DNA from: Tenacibaculum adriaticum
Lineage (GTDB): Bacteria; Bacteroidota; Bacteroidia; Flavobacteriales; Flavobacteriaceae
Direction: 5' to 3'
Assembly: GCF_008124875.1 (NCBI RefSeq)
Contig: NZ_VNIA01000005.1
Location: forward strand, 1 to 64,000
Length of the DNA stretch: 64,000 nucleotides
Shown: positions 38,059 to 47,237 of the stretch, one piece after another
How positions within the stretch are numbered: the stretch's first letter is position 1
Layout of the letters: each line of letters starts with the position of its first letter
Program-made: the position numbers and the translations under genes
Notes under the pieces: model-generated
Seen by the model: the letters and a program-made list of their open reading frames with translations, nothing else
Told to the model about the DNA's origin: nothing
Databases searched by the model: none

Positions 38059-39363
38059 ATGGCAAGATTTGAACTTAAATTACCTAAAATGGGAGAAAGT
38101 GTTGCGGAAGCAACAATTACTTCATGGTTAAAAGAAGTTGGAGATTCAATTGAAATGGATGATGCAGTTGTTGAAGTTGCAACTGATAAAGTAGATAGTG
38201 AAGTACCAAGTGAGGTTGAAGGAAAGCTTGTAGAGATTTTGTTTGATAAAGATGAAGTTGTTCAAGTTGGGCAAACTATAGCAATTATTGAAACAGAAGG
38301 GGAAGAATCAGCGACATCTGTTGCTACTGAAGAAAAGAAAGATACTATAGTGCCTGCAGTAGCAGAAGTAGCAAAAATGGTTGCGGTAGCTAAAGAAACT
38401 ACATCTGCAAGTTTAGATACATCATCTAGTGATCGTTTTTATTCACCATTAGTTAAAAGTATTGCACAAACAGAAGGTATTTCTGTAGAAGAATTAGAAG
38501 TTATAGCTGGTTCTGGTAAAGAAGGACGTGTAACTAAAACTGATATTTTATCGTATTTAAAGAGTAGAGGAAGTCAAACTAAGGCTCCAGTTGCAGCAGC
38601 GAAAATAGAAGCAGCAAAACCAAAAGTACAATCGGCTCCAATTACAATGAGTGGAGCAGATGAGGTGATTGAAATGAGCCGTATGGGTAAGCTTGTTTCT
38701 AAACACATGACGGATTCTATACAAACATCTGCACATGTACAATCGTTTATTGAAATAGATGTTACCAATATTGTAAAGTGGAGAAATAATGTTAAGAACG
38801 CTTATCAACAAAGAGAAGGAGAGAAATTAACATTTACTCCAATCTTTATGCAAGCGGTTGCACAAACTATAAAAAAACATCCAATGATTAATATTTCTGT
38901 AGATGGAGATAAAATCATAAAGCGCGGGAATATTAACTTAGGTATGGCAGCGGCCTTACCCGATGGAAATTTAATTGTTCCTGTTATTAAAAATGCAGAT
39001 CAGTTGAATTTAGTGGGGATGACCAAACAGATAAACGATTTGGCAGGAAGAGCGCGTGCTAATAAATTAAAACCAGACGAAATTCAAGGAGGTACTTATA
39101 CAGTAACGAATGTGGGTAGTTTTGGAAGTATTACAGGTACACCAATTATCAACCAGCCTCAGGTCGCAATTTTAGCTTTAGGAGCGATTGTAAAGAAACC
39201 TGCAGTAATTGAGACACCAGAAGGTGATTTGATTGGTATTCGTCATAAAATGATTGTTTCACACTCTTACGATCATCGTGTAGTGAATGGAGCATTAGGA
39301 GGAATGTTTATTAAGACTTTAAAAGATATTTTAGAAGCTTGGGATTTAAATCAAGATTTTTAA
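38059..39363 (+). CDS. 2-oxo acid dehydrogenase E2 component (dihydrolipoyl acyltransferase)
   Basis: 434 residues from the ATG at 38059 (MARFELKLPKMGESVAEATI). An upstream ATG in frame adds nine residues. Domains: lipoyl 1-75 with the lipoylated Lys in VATDKVDSEVPS; E3-binding about 130-170 (FYSPLVKSIAQTEGISVEEL); acyltransferase about 205-434 with VTNVGSFGS and the active His in HSYDHRVVNGALGGMF. Asn replaces the usual Asp after HRVV. It is probably the branched-chain or general 2-oxo acid complex, not pyruvate-specific; the E1 and E3 genes are not adjacent. Confidence 0.92.
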   Translation: MARFELKLPKMGESVAEATITSWLKEVGDSIEMDDAVVEVATDKVDSEVPSEVEGKLVEILFDKDEVVQVGQTIAIIETEGEESATSVATEEKKDTIVPAVAEVAKMVAVAKETTSASLDTSSSDRFYSPLVKSIAQTEGISVEELEVIAGSGKEGRVTKTDILSYLKSRGSQTKAPVAAAKIEAAKPKVQSAPITMSGADEVIEMSRMGKLVSKHMTDSIQTSAHVQSFIEIDVTNIVKWRNNVKNAYQQREGEKLTFTPIFMQAVAQTIKKHPMINISVDGDKIIKRGNINLGMAAALPDGNLIVPVIKNADQLNLVGMTKQINDLAGRARANKLKPDEIQGGTYTVTNVGSFGSITGTPIINQPQVAILALGAIVKKPAVIETPEGDLIGIRHKMIVSHSYDHRVVNGALGGMFIKTLKDILEAWDLNQDF

Positions 39364-39387
39364 AATTAACATTTTTTAATAATAGGA

Positions 39388-39417
39388 AGAGTTCAGGTTT
39401 ACCTGAACTCTTTTTTT
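39388..39417 (+). terminator. Terminator of the E2 gene
   Basis: AGAGTTCAGGT (39388-39398) pairs with ACCTGAACTCT (39401-39411) and seven T follow. Confidence 0.9.
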
Positions 39418-39449
39418 ATATATTAGAGCCATTCAAAATTTAATAAAAA

Positions 39450-40187
39450 ATGAAAAAAATACTATTTGCTTTATTGTTGGTGAATACAACAATGGGTATA
39501 GCACAAGAAAAAGTTTTGTTACGTCTTAACTATGAAAAAGGAGATACATACGAAACAATTATGAAAATGGGGCAGGATATGGGAGTCGCGTTTATGGAGA
39601 TGGAAATGAAAATGCAACTCAATGTTACTGATGTAAAAGAAAATGAGTATCTGGGAGAAACAAAGTTTACTTATTTATCATCAATTGTAACCAAAGATGG
39701 AGAAGAACAAGTTAATTATAACTCCAATATGAAAGATGAAGATTTAAATGAAGAAGGGAAAAAGTTTAAAGATCAAATGAGCCCTATGATGAAAGCTGTA
39801 ATGTTTATGTCAATAAATAAATTAGGAGAAAGTAAACTGATGAAAGTAGAACCGAATACTCCTGGAATATCTGAGTTATCAAATCAATCAAATAGTTCGG
39901 TAGTTTATCCTAAAGAAGAAGTTTCTGTTGGTTCCACATGGACTAATATTCAAAGTAATCAAGGAATTAATATGGAGTTAACTTATACTGTAAAAGAGAT
40001 TGTAAAGGATAAAGTAGTTGCAGATATGGTTGGTAAGATGTCATTAATGCCCACTGCAGACATTACAGGTTCAATAGAGATAGATAGAAATTCAGGGATA
40101 CCAGTTAAGACATTAATAAATATTGAAATGGATATGATGGGAAACAAGTTTAAAAATACAACAGAAGCTATAGTAAAAAAGATATAA
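39450..40187 (+). CDS. Secreted protein of unknown function (DUF6263-like)
   Basis: 245 residues with signal peptide MKKILFALLLVNTTMGIAQ. The rest is rich in Met and acidic residues with beta-type repeats (LRLNYEKGDTYETIMKMGQD, MEMEMKMQLNVTDVKENEY, VVYPKEEVSVGSTWTNI, TADITGSIEIDRNSGIPVKT). It resembles the periplasmic DUF6263 proteins of Bacteroidota. No catalytic motif was found. It is a single gene facing the GNAT gene, sharing a bidirectional terminator. Confidence 0.65.
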   Translation: MKKILFALLLVNTTMGIAQEKVLLRLNYEKGDTYETIMKMGQDMGVAFMEMEMKMQLNVTDVKENEYLGETKFTYLSSIVTKDGEEQVNYNSNMKDEDLNEEGKKFKDQMSPMMKAVMFMSINKLGESKLMKVEPNTPGISELSNQSNSSVVYPKEEVSVGSTWTNIQSNQGINMELTYTVKEIVKDKVVADMVGKMSLMPTADITGSIEIDRNSGIPVKTLINIEMDMMGNKFKNTTEAIVKKI

Positions 40188-40190
40188 TTT

Positions 40191-40220
40191 TAAAAGCTCA
40201 GAGATAATTCTGAGCTTTTA
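40191..40220. terminator. Bidirectional terminator between convergent genes
   Basis: TAAAAGCTCAGA (40191-40202) is the complement of 40209-40220. The stop codon of the minus-strand GNAT gene is inside the right arm. T-runs are better on the plus strand. Confidence 0.8.
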
Positions 40221-40907
40221 TTTTTTATGATAATACCACCAGTTCATATCTCTGGTAATGTTATAGCCTAATTTTTCGTAAAGTTTTATAGCAGGATTTC
40301 CTTTTGTGGTGTGCAAGATTGGTGTCTTACCAGCTTTTATAATCTCTTTTGTAGTGTGTATAGTTAGCTGTTTAGCTAATCCACGTCGTGTATAATCTGG
40401 ATGTGTAACCACAGCACTCACTTCAATAAAAGAGTCAGTTTGCATACGTTGTCCCGTGATAGAAACAAGTTTTCCATCTTTAAAAATACCGAAGTATTTA
40501 CCCATATCAAAAGTACGTTTTCGATAATATCCAGGCATAACTAACCATACTAAATTGTAAATTTCATCAATATAATCTTCTGTTAAAGGAATGATTTCTT
40601 CTGTAATTTCCGATTCAATTAAACTATCTAAAACCATTTGACATCCTTCTATTTTTTTATCTAGTTTAACAAAATCTGTTTCAATAGCGGGAGTTTTATT
40701 TTCGCTAACTAAAAAGAACTTATCGGAAAGCTTCACATACTCGTTTAAAGCTTTTGCTGTATCAGATTCATTAATAAAAGCTCCAAACGGACAAATAGTT
40801 GGATTGTAAAATTTTACTCCGTTATAATCTATCACATATTTACTATGTGTTTCACAGAGTGAATACCAAACAGGATTTTCAAGTTTTTTTAATTCAGTTT
40901 TTTTCAT
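40218..40907 (-). CDS. GNAT-family N-acetyltransferase
   Basis: 229 residues from the ATG at 40907 (MKKTELKKLENPVWYSLCET). The C-terminal half has the acetyl-CoA-binding pattern VSAVVTHPDYTRRGLAKQLT (Q/RxxGxG/A type) followed by TPILHTTKGNPAIKLYEKLG. The N-terminal 100 residues are a separate region common to FR47-like members. It starts 14 bases inside the end of the upstream SDR gene. Substrate unknown. Confidence 0.84.
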   Translation of the reverse strand: MKKTELKKLENPVWYSLCETHSKYVIDYNGVKFYNPTICPFGAFINESDTAKALNEYVKLSDKFFLVSENKTPAIETDFVKLDKKIEGCQMVLDSLIESEITEEIIPLTEDYIDEIYNLVWLVMPGYYRKRTFDMGKYFGIFKDGKLVSITGQRMQTDSFIEVSAVVTHPDYTRRGLAKQLTIHTTKEIIKAGKTPILHTTKGNPAIKLYEKLGYNITRDMNWWYYHKK

Positions 40908-41787
40908 TTTTAAAAATAAAATCAAAAGCACCAGCTAAAGATGGATATTTAAAGGTATAAATTTTAGTTGTTTTTTCAGCAGATATTTTACTTCCTTCCA
41001 ATAATATTTTCGTCATTTCACCAAAAAATGCTTTTAAAAGCAATGATGGAACATGTATTGCGAGAACTGGCTTACCAATAACTTTCCCCAAAATTTTAGT
41101 AAACGACAAATTTGTATGGTTTTCTGGTGCCACAGCGTTAAAAACACCTTTAAAAGTATTTTTTTTAATAGCTTCTATATACAAGTTACACAAGTCTTCA
41201 ATATGAATCCAAGGCATAAATTGGTTACCATTACCAAGAATAGATAAAAAGATAGGCGTGTTTATTTTAGGTAAAGCTCCTCCATTTTTGCTTAAAACAA
41301 TTCCAGTTCGTAAAATAGTTACAGGAATTTGTAATTGTTGAAATTGGTTTGCGGAGGTTTCCCATTGTGAGCATACATCAGAGACAAAGTCATTTCCAGA
41401 GTTATCTTCTTCAGTAAAGATTTTGTTAGAAGTTACAGCACCATAATACCCAATTCCAGAAGCGGAAATAAATTTTTTAAGAGGAATTTTTAATTCCTTT
41501 ACTTTACTGAAAAGTAAATTAGCTGATTGTACTCGGCTATCAATTAATATTTTTTTTCTTTCATTTGTCCAACGTTTATCTGCTATTCCAGCACCTGCTA
41601 AATGAATAATGTAATCGGTATTTTTTAATGCTTTTTCATCAATATAATTTTTAGAAATATTCCATTCATATTCATTTTCTTTTTTTGGGTTTCGTGATAA
41701 AATCACAACTTCATATCCTTCTTTTTCGAGTTTAGTAGTAAGATGTTTTCCTACTAAACCTGTTCCTCCAGTTATAAGAATTTTCAT
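40894..41787 (-). CDS. NAD(P)-binding SDR protein (TIGR01777/SDR39U1-like epimerase)
   Basis: 297 residues. N-terminal Rossmann motif MKILITGGTGLVGKHLTTKL, YIIHLAGAGIADKRWTNERK, then the catalytic-region GYYG in FISASGIGYYGAVTS, and GVFNAVAPENHTNLSF. The family is the YfcH/SDR39U1 group with no fixed substrate. It directly follows the YdeI-like gene (stop at 41788, start at 41787), inside a four-gene minus-strand operon. Confidence 0.88.
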   Translation of the reverse strand: MKILITGGTGLVGKHLTTKLEKEGYEVVILSRNPKKENEYEWNISKNYIDEKALKNTDYIIHLAGAGIADKRWTNERKKILIDSRVQSANLLFSKVKELKIPLKKFISASGIGYYGAVTSNKIFTEEDNSGNDFVSDVCSQWETSANQFQQLQIPVTILRTGIVLSKNGGALPKINTPIFLSILGNGNQFMPWIHIEDLCNLYIEAIKKNTFKGVFNAVAPENHTNLSFTKILGKVIGKPVLAIHVPSLLLKAFFGEMTKILLEGSKISAEKTTKIYTFKYPSLAGAFDFIFKNEKN

Positions 41788-42354
41788 TTAACGTTTTTTT
41801 ATATTCGTTTCACACAAACGGATAATTTCAGCTATTCTTTTTTGTCTTGTTTCTTCTCTTTTAGCTTGATTTAACCAATATAAGTAGCTTTTTCTATAGG
41901 ATGGAGAAAAATTTTGATAATTATCAAAAGCAATTGAATTAGCATTAAAAGCCGTTTGTAAATCTTCTGGAATTATACCATTTTCAACATCATCTAAAGA
42001 AAACCAAGAGCCATTTTCTTTTGCCTTTTCAATTTTTAATATTCCTGCGGAATGCATTAAATCATCGGCAATTAATTCTTCAATATAGTTTTTGTTAAGC
42101 TTACTCCATACACTTTTTGAGTTTCTTGGAGTAAAGTATTGTTTGCGTTTTCCTTCGCCTAAACTTTTAACTGTACTGTCTATCCAACCAAAACACAAAG
42201 CTACTTTTACAGCTTCTTCCCAACGCATTGTTGGTTTTTTAGTTTCTAATTTAAAAAAAATCAAATGAACACCTGTAGAAGAATCATGATTTTCTTGTAA
42301 CCAAAAACGCCATTCTACATCATTTTTAAAATATAATTCTGGTATTTTCGACAT
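41788..42354 (-). CDS. YdeI/OmpD-associated family protein
   Basis: 188 residues from the ATG at 42354 (MSKIPELYFKNDVEWRFWLQ). It shows GVHLIFFKLETKKPTMRWEE, ALCFGWIDSTVKSLGEGKRK, YFTPRNSKSVWSKLNK and the C-terminal YLYWLNQAKREETRQKRIAE, all typical of the YdeI-like family. These small cytoplasmic proteins are tied to stress or resistance responses but have no proven reaction. The start overlaps the stop of the peptidase gene by one base (TAATG). Confidence 0.85.
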   Translation of the reverse strand: MSKIPELYFKNDVEWRFWLQENHDSSTGVHLIFFKLETKKPTMRWEEAVKVALCFGWIDSTVKSLGEGKRKQYFTPRNSKSVWSKLNKNYIEELIADDLMHSAGILKIEKAKENGSWFSLDDVENGIIPEDLQTAFNANSIAFDNYQNFSPSYRKSYLYWLNQAKREETRQKRIAEIIRLCETNIKKR

Positions 42355-43682
42355 TATCTTATAATTTTTGAAGGAAAACAAACAATACTTTCATATCCAT
42401 TTTCTCCAACAGCACTAACACCAAAAAAATAATTATCCAATACAATTCCATCTAAAGTAAATTCTGTTAGATTTTCTATATATTTAAAATGATCCCAAGT
42501 AGGAGAAGTGGTTTCACGCCAATAAATTTTATACCCTTTAGCACCTTCCACTTTATCCCATTTAAGTTTAGCAGATGCTTCTACAATTCCACCAATACCA
42601 ACGTTTTGAGGAGAAGGAGGGGCAGAAGCAATACTTGCTAAATTAATAGCATTTACTGCAGTTAGTTTTTTTGTGTAATCAAAATTTACAAATTTGAGTT
42701 TATCTCCATATTCAATACCATTCTCAGTACGAATATCTTGGTGTTGTTGCGTATAGTTTTCATGAGCTTCCATAATACGAATTCCTGCAAAACCAGCATC
42801 ATTAAAAGGACGATGATGACCACCACGGCCAAAACGATCTAATCTATAAATCATTTTTGGATTCATTTCTGGCATATAGATTTTGGTCGTTTTATAAATA
42901 TATCTGGCTAACTGACGAGAAATACCATCTACTTCACCACCATAAAAACGACGCGCCTTTCTTTGCTGTTCTGTTTCTGTAGGAGGAACGGGTTCGGAGA
43001 AAATTCTGAAAGTTCTATTATCAATAACACCATCTACCCCTTTAATGTTTCCAATCATATCGTTGTTCATTACACCAACAATATTCCATCCTTTTTCTTT
43101 GGCGTATTTGGCTAATCCTTTTCCACCGAATAAACCTTGTTCTTCTCCAGAAAGTCCTACATAAATAATACTATTTTCAAATTTATATTTACTTAAAACA
43201 CGAGCAGCTTCTATAGTTCCAGCCATTCCAGATGCATTGTCATTTGCGCCAGGTGCATCATCTGTATAATTATTAGGATCCGTTATTCTTGAGTCTATAT
43301 CACCACTCATAATAATATAGTTATTTGGGTATTTTGTTCCTTTTTGAACCGCAACAATATTTACCACCCAAACATCTTTTGTAATGCGTTTATTGGCATT
43401 TTTTTTCACTAAATCTTTTTGATAGAATACATTTAAACAATTATTACAATTAGAAGAAATAGTGGTAAATTCAGATTTTATCCAACGACGAGCTGCACCA
43501 ATTCCGCGAGTGTTAGAAATGGTGTCACTTAAGGTATGTCGGGTTCCAAAGTTAGCTAAAGTAGTAATGTTGGTTTTAATATTATCAGCAGAAATGGCTT
43601 CAATAATATCGTAAATTTTAGTGTCAGTTTGCCCTACAACTAAATTAAAAGAGAAGAAAAGTAAAAGTGTTAGTTTTTTCAT
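42354..43682 (-). CDS. Secreted M28-family metallopeptidase with C-terminal FN3-like domain
   Basis: 442 residues with signal peptide MKKLTLLLFFSFNLVVGQ. The metal-binding pattern is DDAPGANDNASGMAGTIEAA and GLSGEEQGLFGGKGLAKYA, followed by MNNDMIGNIKG and a His in GRGGHHRPFNDAGFAGIRI. Residues about 350-440 are a fibronectin type III-like domain (ASAKLKWDKVEGAKGYKIYW). It likely cuts N-terminal residues from peptides outside the cytoplasm. No T9SS sorting domain is visible. First gene of the minus-strand operon. Confidence 0.88.
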   Translation of the reverse strand: MKKLTLLLFFSFNLVVGQTDTKIYDIIEAISADNIKTNITTLANFGTRHTLSDTISNTRGIGAARRWIKSEFTTISSNCNNCLNVFYQKDLVKKNANKRITKDVWVVNIVAVQKGTKYPNNYIIMSGDIDSRITDPNNYTDDAPGANDNASGMAGTIEAARVLSKYKFENSIIYVGLSGEEQGLFGGKGLAKYAKEKGWNIVGVMNNDMIGNIKGVDGVIDNRTFRIFSEPVPPTETEQQRKARRFYGGEVDGISRQLARYIYKTTKIYMPEMNPKMIYRLDRFGRGGHHRPFNDAGFAGIRIMEAHENYTQQHQDIRTENGIEYGDKLKFVNFDYTKKLTAVNAINLASIASAPPSPQNVGIGGIVEASAKLKWDKVEGAKGYKIYWRETTSPTWDHFKYIENLTEFTLDGIVLDNYFFGVSAVGENGYESIVCFPSKIIR

Positions 43683-43718
43683 TTGAATAAAGTTTAGATA
43701 ACGAATTTACAAAACAAA

Positions 43719-43745
43719 AAGAGAATGTGTACTTCACATTCTCTT
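43719..43745 (-). terminator. Terminator of the 43775-44122 gene
   Basis: AAGAGAATGTG (43719-43729) pairs with CACATTCTCTT (43735-43745), then T-rich on the minus strand. Confidence 0.75.
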
Positions 43746-43774
43746 ATCTAACAACTTTTATAGTATAGTTTAAT

Positions 43775-44122
43775 TTACTCTTTGTCTAATTGTTTTGTTA
43801 GTTTAAATCCAGCAAATAAACCTACACCAGCCATTAAAAAGATCATTGCTGGGTAAATGGCATTTTCATCTAAACGAGTATAAGTGGTAAGCAATAAAGC
43901 AACAAAAACACCAAACCCAATTCCCATTAATAATAAGGCTAAATTTAAAATAATGACTCTACCAGTTAGGGTTGATTTTTTTCTTTCTCCAGACATAAAT
44001 ATTTTTGCATCTACTCCTTTTTCAATTAAGGCTAAACGTTCTTTATTTCGTGTTGTGAAGAATAAATAGAATATTCCGAAAATTACTGTAAATAAGAACA
44101 TAAATACGATTGCTGCTTCCAT
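43775..44122 (-). CDS. Small membrane protein (DUF6249-like)
   Basis: 115 residues with three membrane helices (about 4-24, 54-78, 88-108), for example FMFLFTVIFGIFYLFF and LNLALLLMGIGFGVFVALLL. Between them is a cytoplasmic piece, TTRNKERLALIEKGVDAKIF, shared by DUF6249 proteins. It is divergent from the ECF sigma gene with a 14-bp inverted repeat between them, so it may belong to that sigma factor's regulon. Function unknown. Confidence 0.68.
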   Translation of the reverse strand: MEAAIVFMFLFTVIFGIFYLFFTTRNKERLALIEKGVDAKIFMSGERKKSTLTGRVIILNLALLLMGIGFGVFVALLLTTYTRLDENAIYPAMIFLMAGVGLFAGFKLTKQLDKE

Positions 44123-44178
44123 AAGGTTATTTTTAAAAGGTTAAATTTATTCGTTTGCCAGTAAGACATCATGGATTT

Positions 44179-44234
44179 AAAAAAGGTTACAAAAAAATAA
44201 AAAAAAGTTTTTATAAATAATTGTAACCTTTTTT
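44179..44234. promoter_or_regulatory. 14-bp perfect inverted repeat in the sigma/DUF6249 divergent region
   Basis: AAAAAAGGTTACAA (44179-44192) is the exact complement of 44221-44234, 28-base AT-rich spacer. The right arm ends 10 bases before the sigma gene ATG. The GGTTACAA...TTGTAACC symmetry suggests two face-to-face ECF-type promoter halves or an operator. The shared region fits autoregulation of the sigma factor and control of the divergent gene. Confidence 0.55.
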
Positions 44235-44243
44235 CCAGTAATT

Positions 44244-44843
44244 ATGTCAAAGAATAAAATGACTATTAAAAACGACCAAACCTATATTGATAAAGTCTTA
44301 AAAGGAGACTCGAATGCTTATGCTTTTTTAGTTGAAAAGTATAAAGTGATGGTGTATTCTTTGGCATATAAAATGTTAGTGAATAGGGAAGAAGCAGAAG
44401 AAGTTTCACAAGATACTTTTATAAAAGCATTTAAAAATTTGTCTAAATTTGAAGGTAAATCGAAATTTTCTACTTGGTTGTATAAGATTGCATATAGAAG
44501 CTGCTTAGACACAATTAAAAAGAATTCAGCGAAGTATAATATTACAGATATTAACGAAATTACTACTAATCAAATTGAGGAAACTGAAACTGTTTTAGAC
44601 GGAATTGAACGTAAAGAGCGAGCTGAAATTATGAACCAATGTTTGTTAAAGTTACCTGAAGACGAGCGTTCTGTTTTATGGTTGTTTTATTTTAAAGAGC
44701 TAAGTTTAAAAGAAATTATAGAAGTAACGTCGTTATCGGAGGCAAATGTAAAAGTAAAGTTGCACAGAGCCAGAAAACACTTACTAACGATTGTACAAAA
44801 AAATGTAGAACCAGAAATAATTAATCATTATGGGAGAAAATAA
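44244..44843 (+). CDS. ECF RNA polymerase sigma factor
   Basis: 199 residues. Region 2 at about 25-90 (FLVEKYKVMVYSLAYKML, REEAEEVSQDTFIKAFKNL, KFSTWLYKIAYRSCLD). Region 4 at about 130-180 (LKLPEDERSVLWLFYFKELS, SLSEANVKVKLHRARKHL). No anti-sigma fused domain. A second ATG at 44259 is an alternative start. It overlaps the next gene by 14 bases; that gene encodes a membrane protein in the anti-sigma position. Confidence 0.93.
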   Translation: MSKNKMTIKNDQTYIDKVLKGDSNAYAFLVEKYKVMVYSLAYKMLVNREEAEEVSQDTFIKAFKNLSKFEGKSKFSTWLYKIAYRSCLDTIKKNSAKYNITDINEITTNQIEETETVLDGIERKERAEIMNQCLLKLPEDERSVLWLFYFKELSLKEIIEVTSLSEANVKVKLHRARKHLLTIVQKNVEPEIINHYGRK

Positions 44844-45252
44844 ACATATTGAAGAGTTAGATGCTTTTGCAAAAAAGTATTTGAAAGAAATTCCTACAGA
44901 AAGACCTTCGGTAGATTTTACCGCTAACATAATGAATACAATTCTGGCGGATGAAAAGAGAGTCGTATTTCAAAATAAATCTAAGCTATCTAATAGTATT
45001 TGGTTTGTTTTAGGAGGATTTATCATTGCTTCAATTTATATATTGTTTAAGGGGAAATCATCGGAAATTAAGATTCCAAGCTTTGATTTTGGCAGTATTA
45101 CATTACCTGATTTACCTGATTATCAAATGAGGCATTTATTAGATAACATTACGTTTTCTTCTACAACCGTATATGCATTTTTAATCTTTATAATATTATT
45201 TTTGGTGCAAGGGTATTTTATGAAAGAATACTTAACTAAAAGAGTGTCATAA
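44830..45252 (+). CDS. Putative membrane anti-sigma factor
   Basis: 140 residues. The N-terminal ~55 residues are cytoplasmic and charged (ELDAFAKKYLKEIPTERPSV), followed by two membrane helices (SIWFVLGGFIIASIYILF and TVYAFLIFIILFLVQGYF). The overlap with the ECF sigma gene and the layout fit a small anti-sigma protein, but it has no zinc-binding ZAS motif (HxxxCxxC), so the role is inferred from position only. Confidence 0.65.
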   Translation: MGENKHIEELDAFAKKYLKEIPTERPSVDFTANIMNTILADEKRVVFQNKSKLSNSIWFVLGGFIIASIYILFKGKSSEIKIPSFDFGSITLPDLPDYQMRHLLDNITFSSTTVYAFLIFIILFLVQGYFMKEYLTKRVS

Positions 45253-45291
45253 AAAAAAAGCCAGCGTTATAGTTAACACTGGATTTTTTTT
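45251..45291 (+). terminator. Terminator of the sigma operon
   Basis: Imperfect stem CCAGCGTTAT with TTAACACTGG flanked by nine A and eight T, right after the anti-sigma stop codon. Confidence 0.7.
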
Positions 45292-45322
45292 GTTAGTTCG
45301 AGGAAGTCAAGAACTATATCAA

Positions 45323-47110
45323 TTATTTTTTAGAAACAATCCACTTATCGATCTTATTTTCTAATAATGCTAACGGAATGCATCCCGTTTCTAACACTTG
45401 ATTGTGGAATTCACGAATGTCGAATTTATCTCCTAATTCCGTTTTTGCTTTTGCACGTAATTCACGTATTTTTAACTGTCCGATTTTATATGACAATGCT
45501 TGTCCAGGATTTGCCATATAACGTTCAATTTCAGAAATAATACTTGCTTCACCTTCCGCTTCGTTATCTAATGAATATTGAATCGCTTGCTCACGTGTCC
45601 ATCCTTTTGCATGTAAACCTGTATCAACTACTAAACGAATAGCTCTGTGCATTTCCATTCCTAACATACCAAAGTATTGATAAGGATCTGTGTATAAACC
45701 TAATTCTTTTCCTAAATTTTCTGTATATAAAGCCCAACCTTCACCATATGCACTGTACCATAATGTTTTTCTAAAATCTGGCAAATCTTGATTTTCTTGT
45801 GTTAATGAAATTTGATAGTGATGTCCAGGAATTGCTTCATGTAAAAACAACGCTTCGTCAGAAAACACGTTGTATTTTGTAGCGTCAGGAATTGGAGTGT
45901 AAAATACTCCTGGACGAGTACCGTCTAAAGAACCGGGATTGTATTCAGCACTTGCCGAAGCTTCTCTAAATTTTTCAGTTTGTTTTACTACAAAAGGAGT
46001 TTTTGGCTTATTACCAAACAATTTTTCCAATTGTGGCTTCATTTTTTCATGAATCGCATTAAAGTTGTCAATGATTTGTTTCGGGGTTGTATAAGGCATT
46101 AATTCTTTGTTGTTACGCACAAAATCAAAGAACTCTTTTAAGTTTCCTTCAAAACCAACTTGCTCTTTCACTTTTTCCATTTCAGATAAAATACGAGTCA
46201 CTTCTTTCAACCCTAACTCATGGATTTCATCCGCTGTCATATTGGTAGTTGTATAATTTTTAATAGCGTGTTGGTAGTACTCCTTTCCTTGAGGAATGGC
46301 AGAAATTCCACTTTCTTCTAATCCAGCAGCTAAATAATCAGACTTTAAAAATTCATGCATTGCGTTGAAGGATGGAATTAACTTATCATCAACCATCTTT
46401 GTATAATCTGATGTTAATTTCTTTTTTTCTTCGGATGAAAAGCTTTCTGGAAAATTTTTGATGGGAGAGTAGAATAAATGATCGCTTACTTTTGTAGTAG
46501 CTAATCCTTCAAACTGCGGAATTACTTTATTAATTAACGATTTTGGCAGTACATAACCTTCCTTAATTCCTTGTTGCATGCGCACTTTTGCAGATTGCAA
46601 CCAAACATTAAACTTATCTAAACGTGTTAACCAGTTTTCGTAATCTTTTACGGTTTTAAAAGGTTGCGCACTACTGCCACTAGCCAATTGCCCCATAGTT
46701 AAATTAATCGTCCACATTTGGTTGATAGGCAGTAATAAATCATTTTTAAAACTGTTTTGAGATAATGCCATGTCACAATCCCAAGCTAAAACAGCTTTAC
46801 TCATTTGCTGACTTTCTGTTAAGCTGTCGTCAGCAAATTCATCTAATTGAGCTTTGTAATTTGTATAAAAATCTTTGGTTTTTAACACGTACTCGTCAGA
46901 CAAAGTATTGGGGAATTGATCGTTAAAACGATTGTCACCCGCATATGTTGCGTTAATAGGATTAAGTTCTAACTTACCTTCGTTATAGCTGTGTAATAAC
47001 TCGTTAAAAGCTGCGTTAGGTGTTACCATACTGGTAGCTTCTTTTTGGGGTTGTTTACAAGAAATAGTAAACATAGAAAATGCTATAGCACTTATAAATA
47101 CTTTTTTCAT
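45323..47110 (-). CDS. DUF885-family lipoprotein (putative metal-dependent hydrolase)
   Basis: 595 residues from the ATG at 47110 (MKKVFISAIAFSMFTISCKQ). The N-terminus has a lipobox-like Cys18. DUF885 features: HEAIPGHHYQISLTQENQDL (two His and Glu of a zinc-type site), then WYSAYGEGWALYTENLGKEL and GMEMHRAIRLVVDTGLHAKG. The family is related to M2/M32-type peptidases, but the substrate is unproven. Likely anchored in the outer or inner membrane facing the periplasm. Single gene. Confidence 0.85.
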   Translation of the reverse strand: MKKVFISAIAFSMFTISCKQPQKEATSMVTPNAAFNELLHSYNEGKLELNPINATYAGDNRFNDQFPNTLSDEYVLKTKDFYTNYKAQLDEFADDSLTESQQMSKAVLAWDCDMALSQNSFKNDLLLPINQMWTINLTMGQLASGSSAQPFKTVKDYENWLTRLDKFNVWLQSAKVRMQQGIKEGYVLPKSLINKVIPQFEGLATTKVSDHLFYSPIKNFPESFSSEEKKKLTSDYTKMVDDKLIPSFNAMHEFLKSDYLAAGLEESGISAIPQGKEYYQHAIKNYTTTNMTADEIHELGLKEVTRILSEMEKVKEQVGFEGNLKEFFDFVRNNKELMPYTTPKQIIDNFNAIHEKMKPQLEKLFGNKPKTPFVVKQTEKFREASASAEYNPGSLDGTRPGVFYTPIPDATKYNVFSDEALFLHEAIPGHHYQISLTQENQDLPDFRKTLWYSAYGEGWALYTENLGKELGLYTDPYQYFGMLGMEMHRAIRLVVDTGLHAKGWTREQAIQYSLDNEAEGEASIISEIERYMANPGQALSYKIGQLKIRELRAKAKTELGDKFDIREFHNQVLETGCIPLALLENKIDKWIVSKK

Positions 47111-47237
47111 TGGAGATTTGATTAAAATGTCTACCAAAGATATTAAAATATAACACCAATAAAGTTTTATAAGTTGTTAATTGAGGTTGTTTTACAATTT
47201 TTATATATAATATTACTTCTACAAAAACTGCTATTTT

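Noticed and set aside
38557..38811. Cys-rich reading frame on the minus strand inside the E2 gene
   Set aside because: It is the antisense of the E2 catalytic region and has no start signal or conservation of its own.
44830..45252. Zinc-binding anti-sigma factor
   Set aside because: No HxxxCxxC motif was found. The call is reduced to a putative membrane anti-sigma protein on position only.
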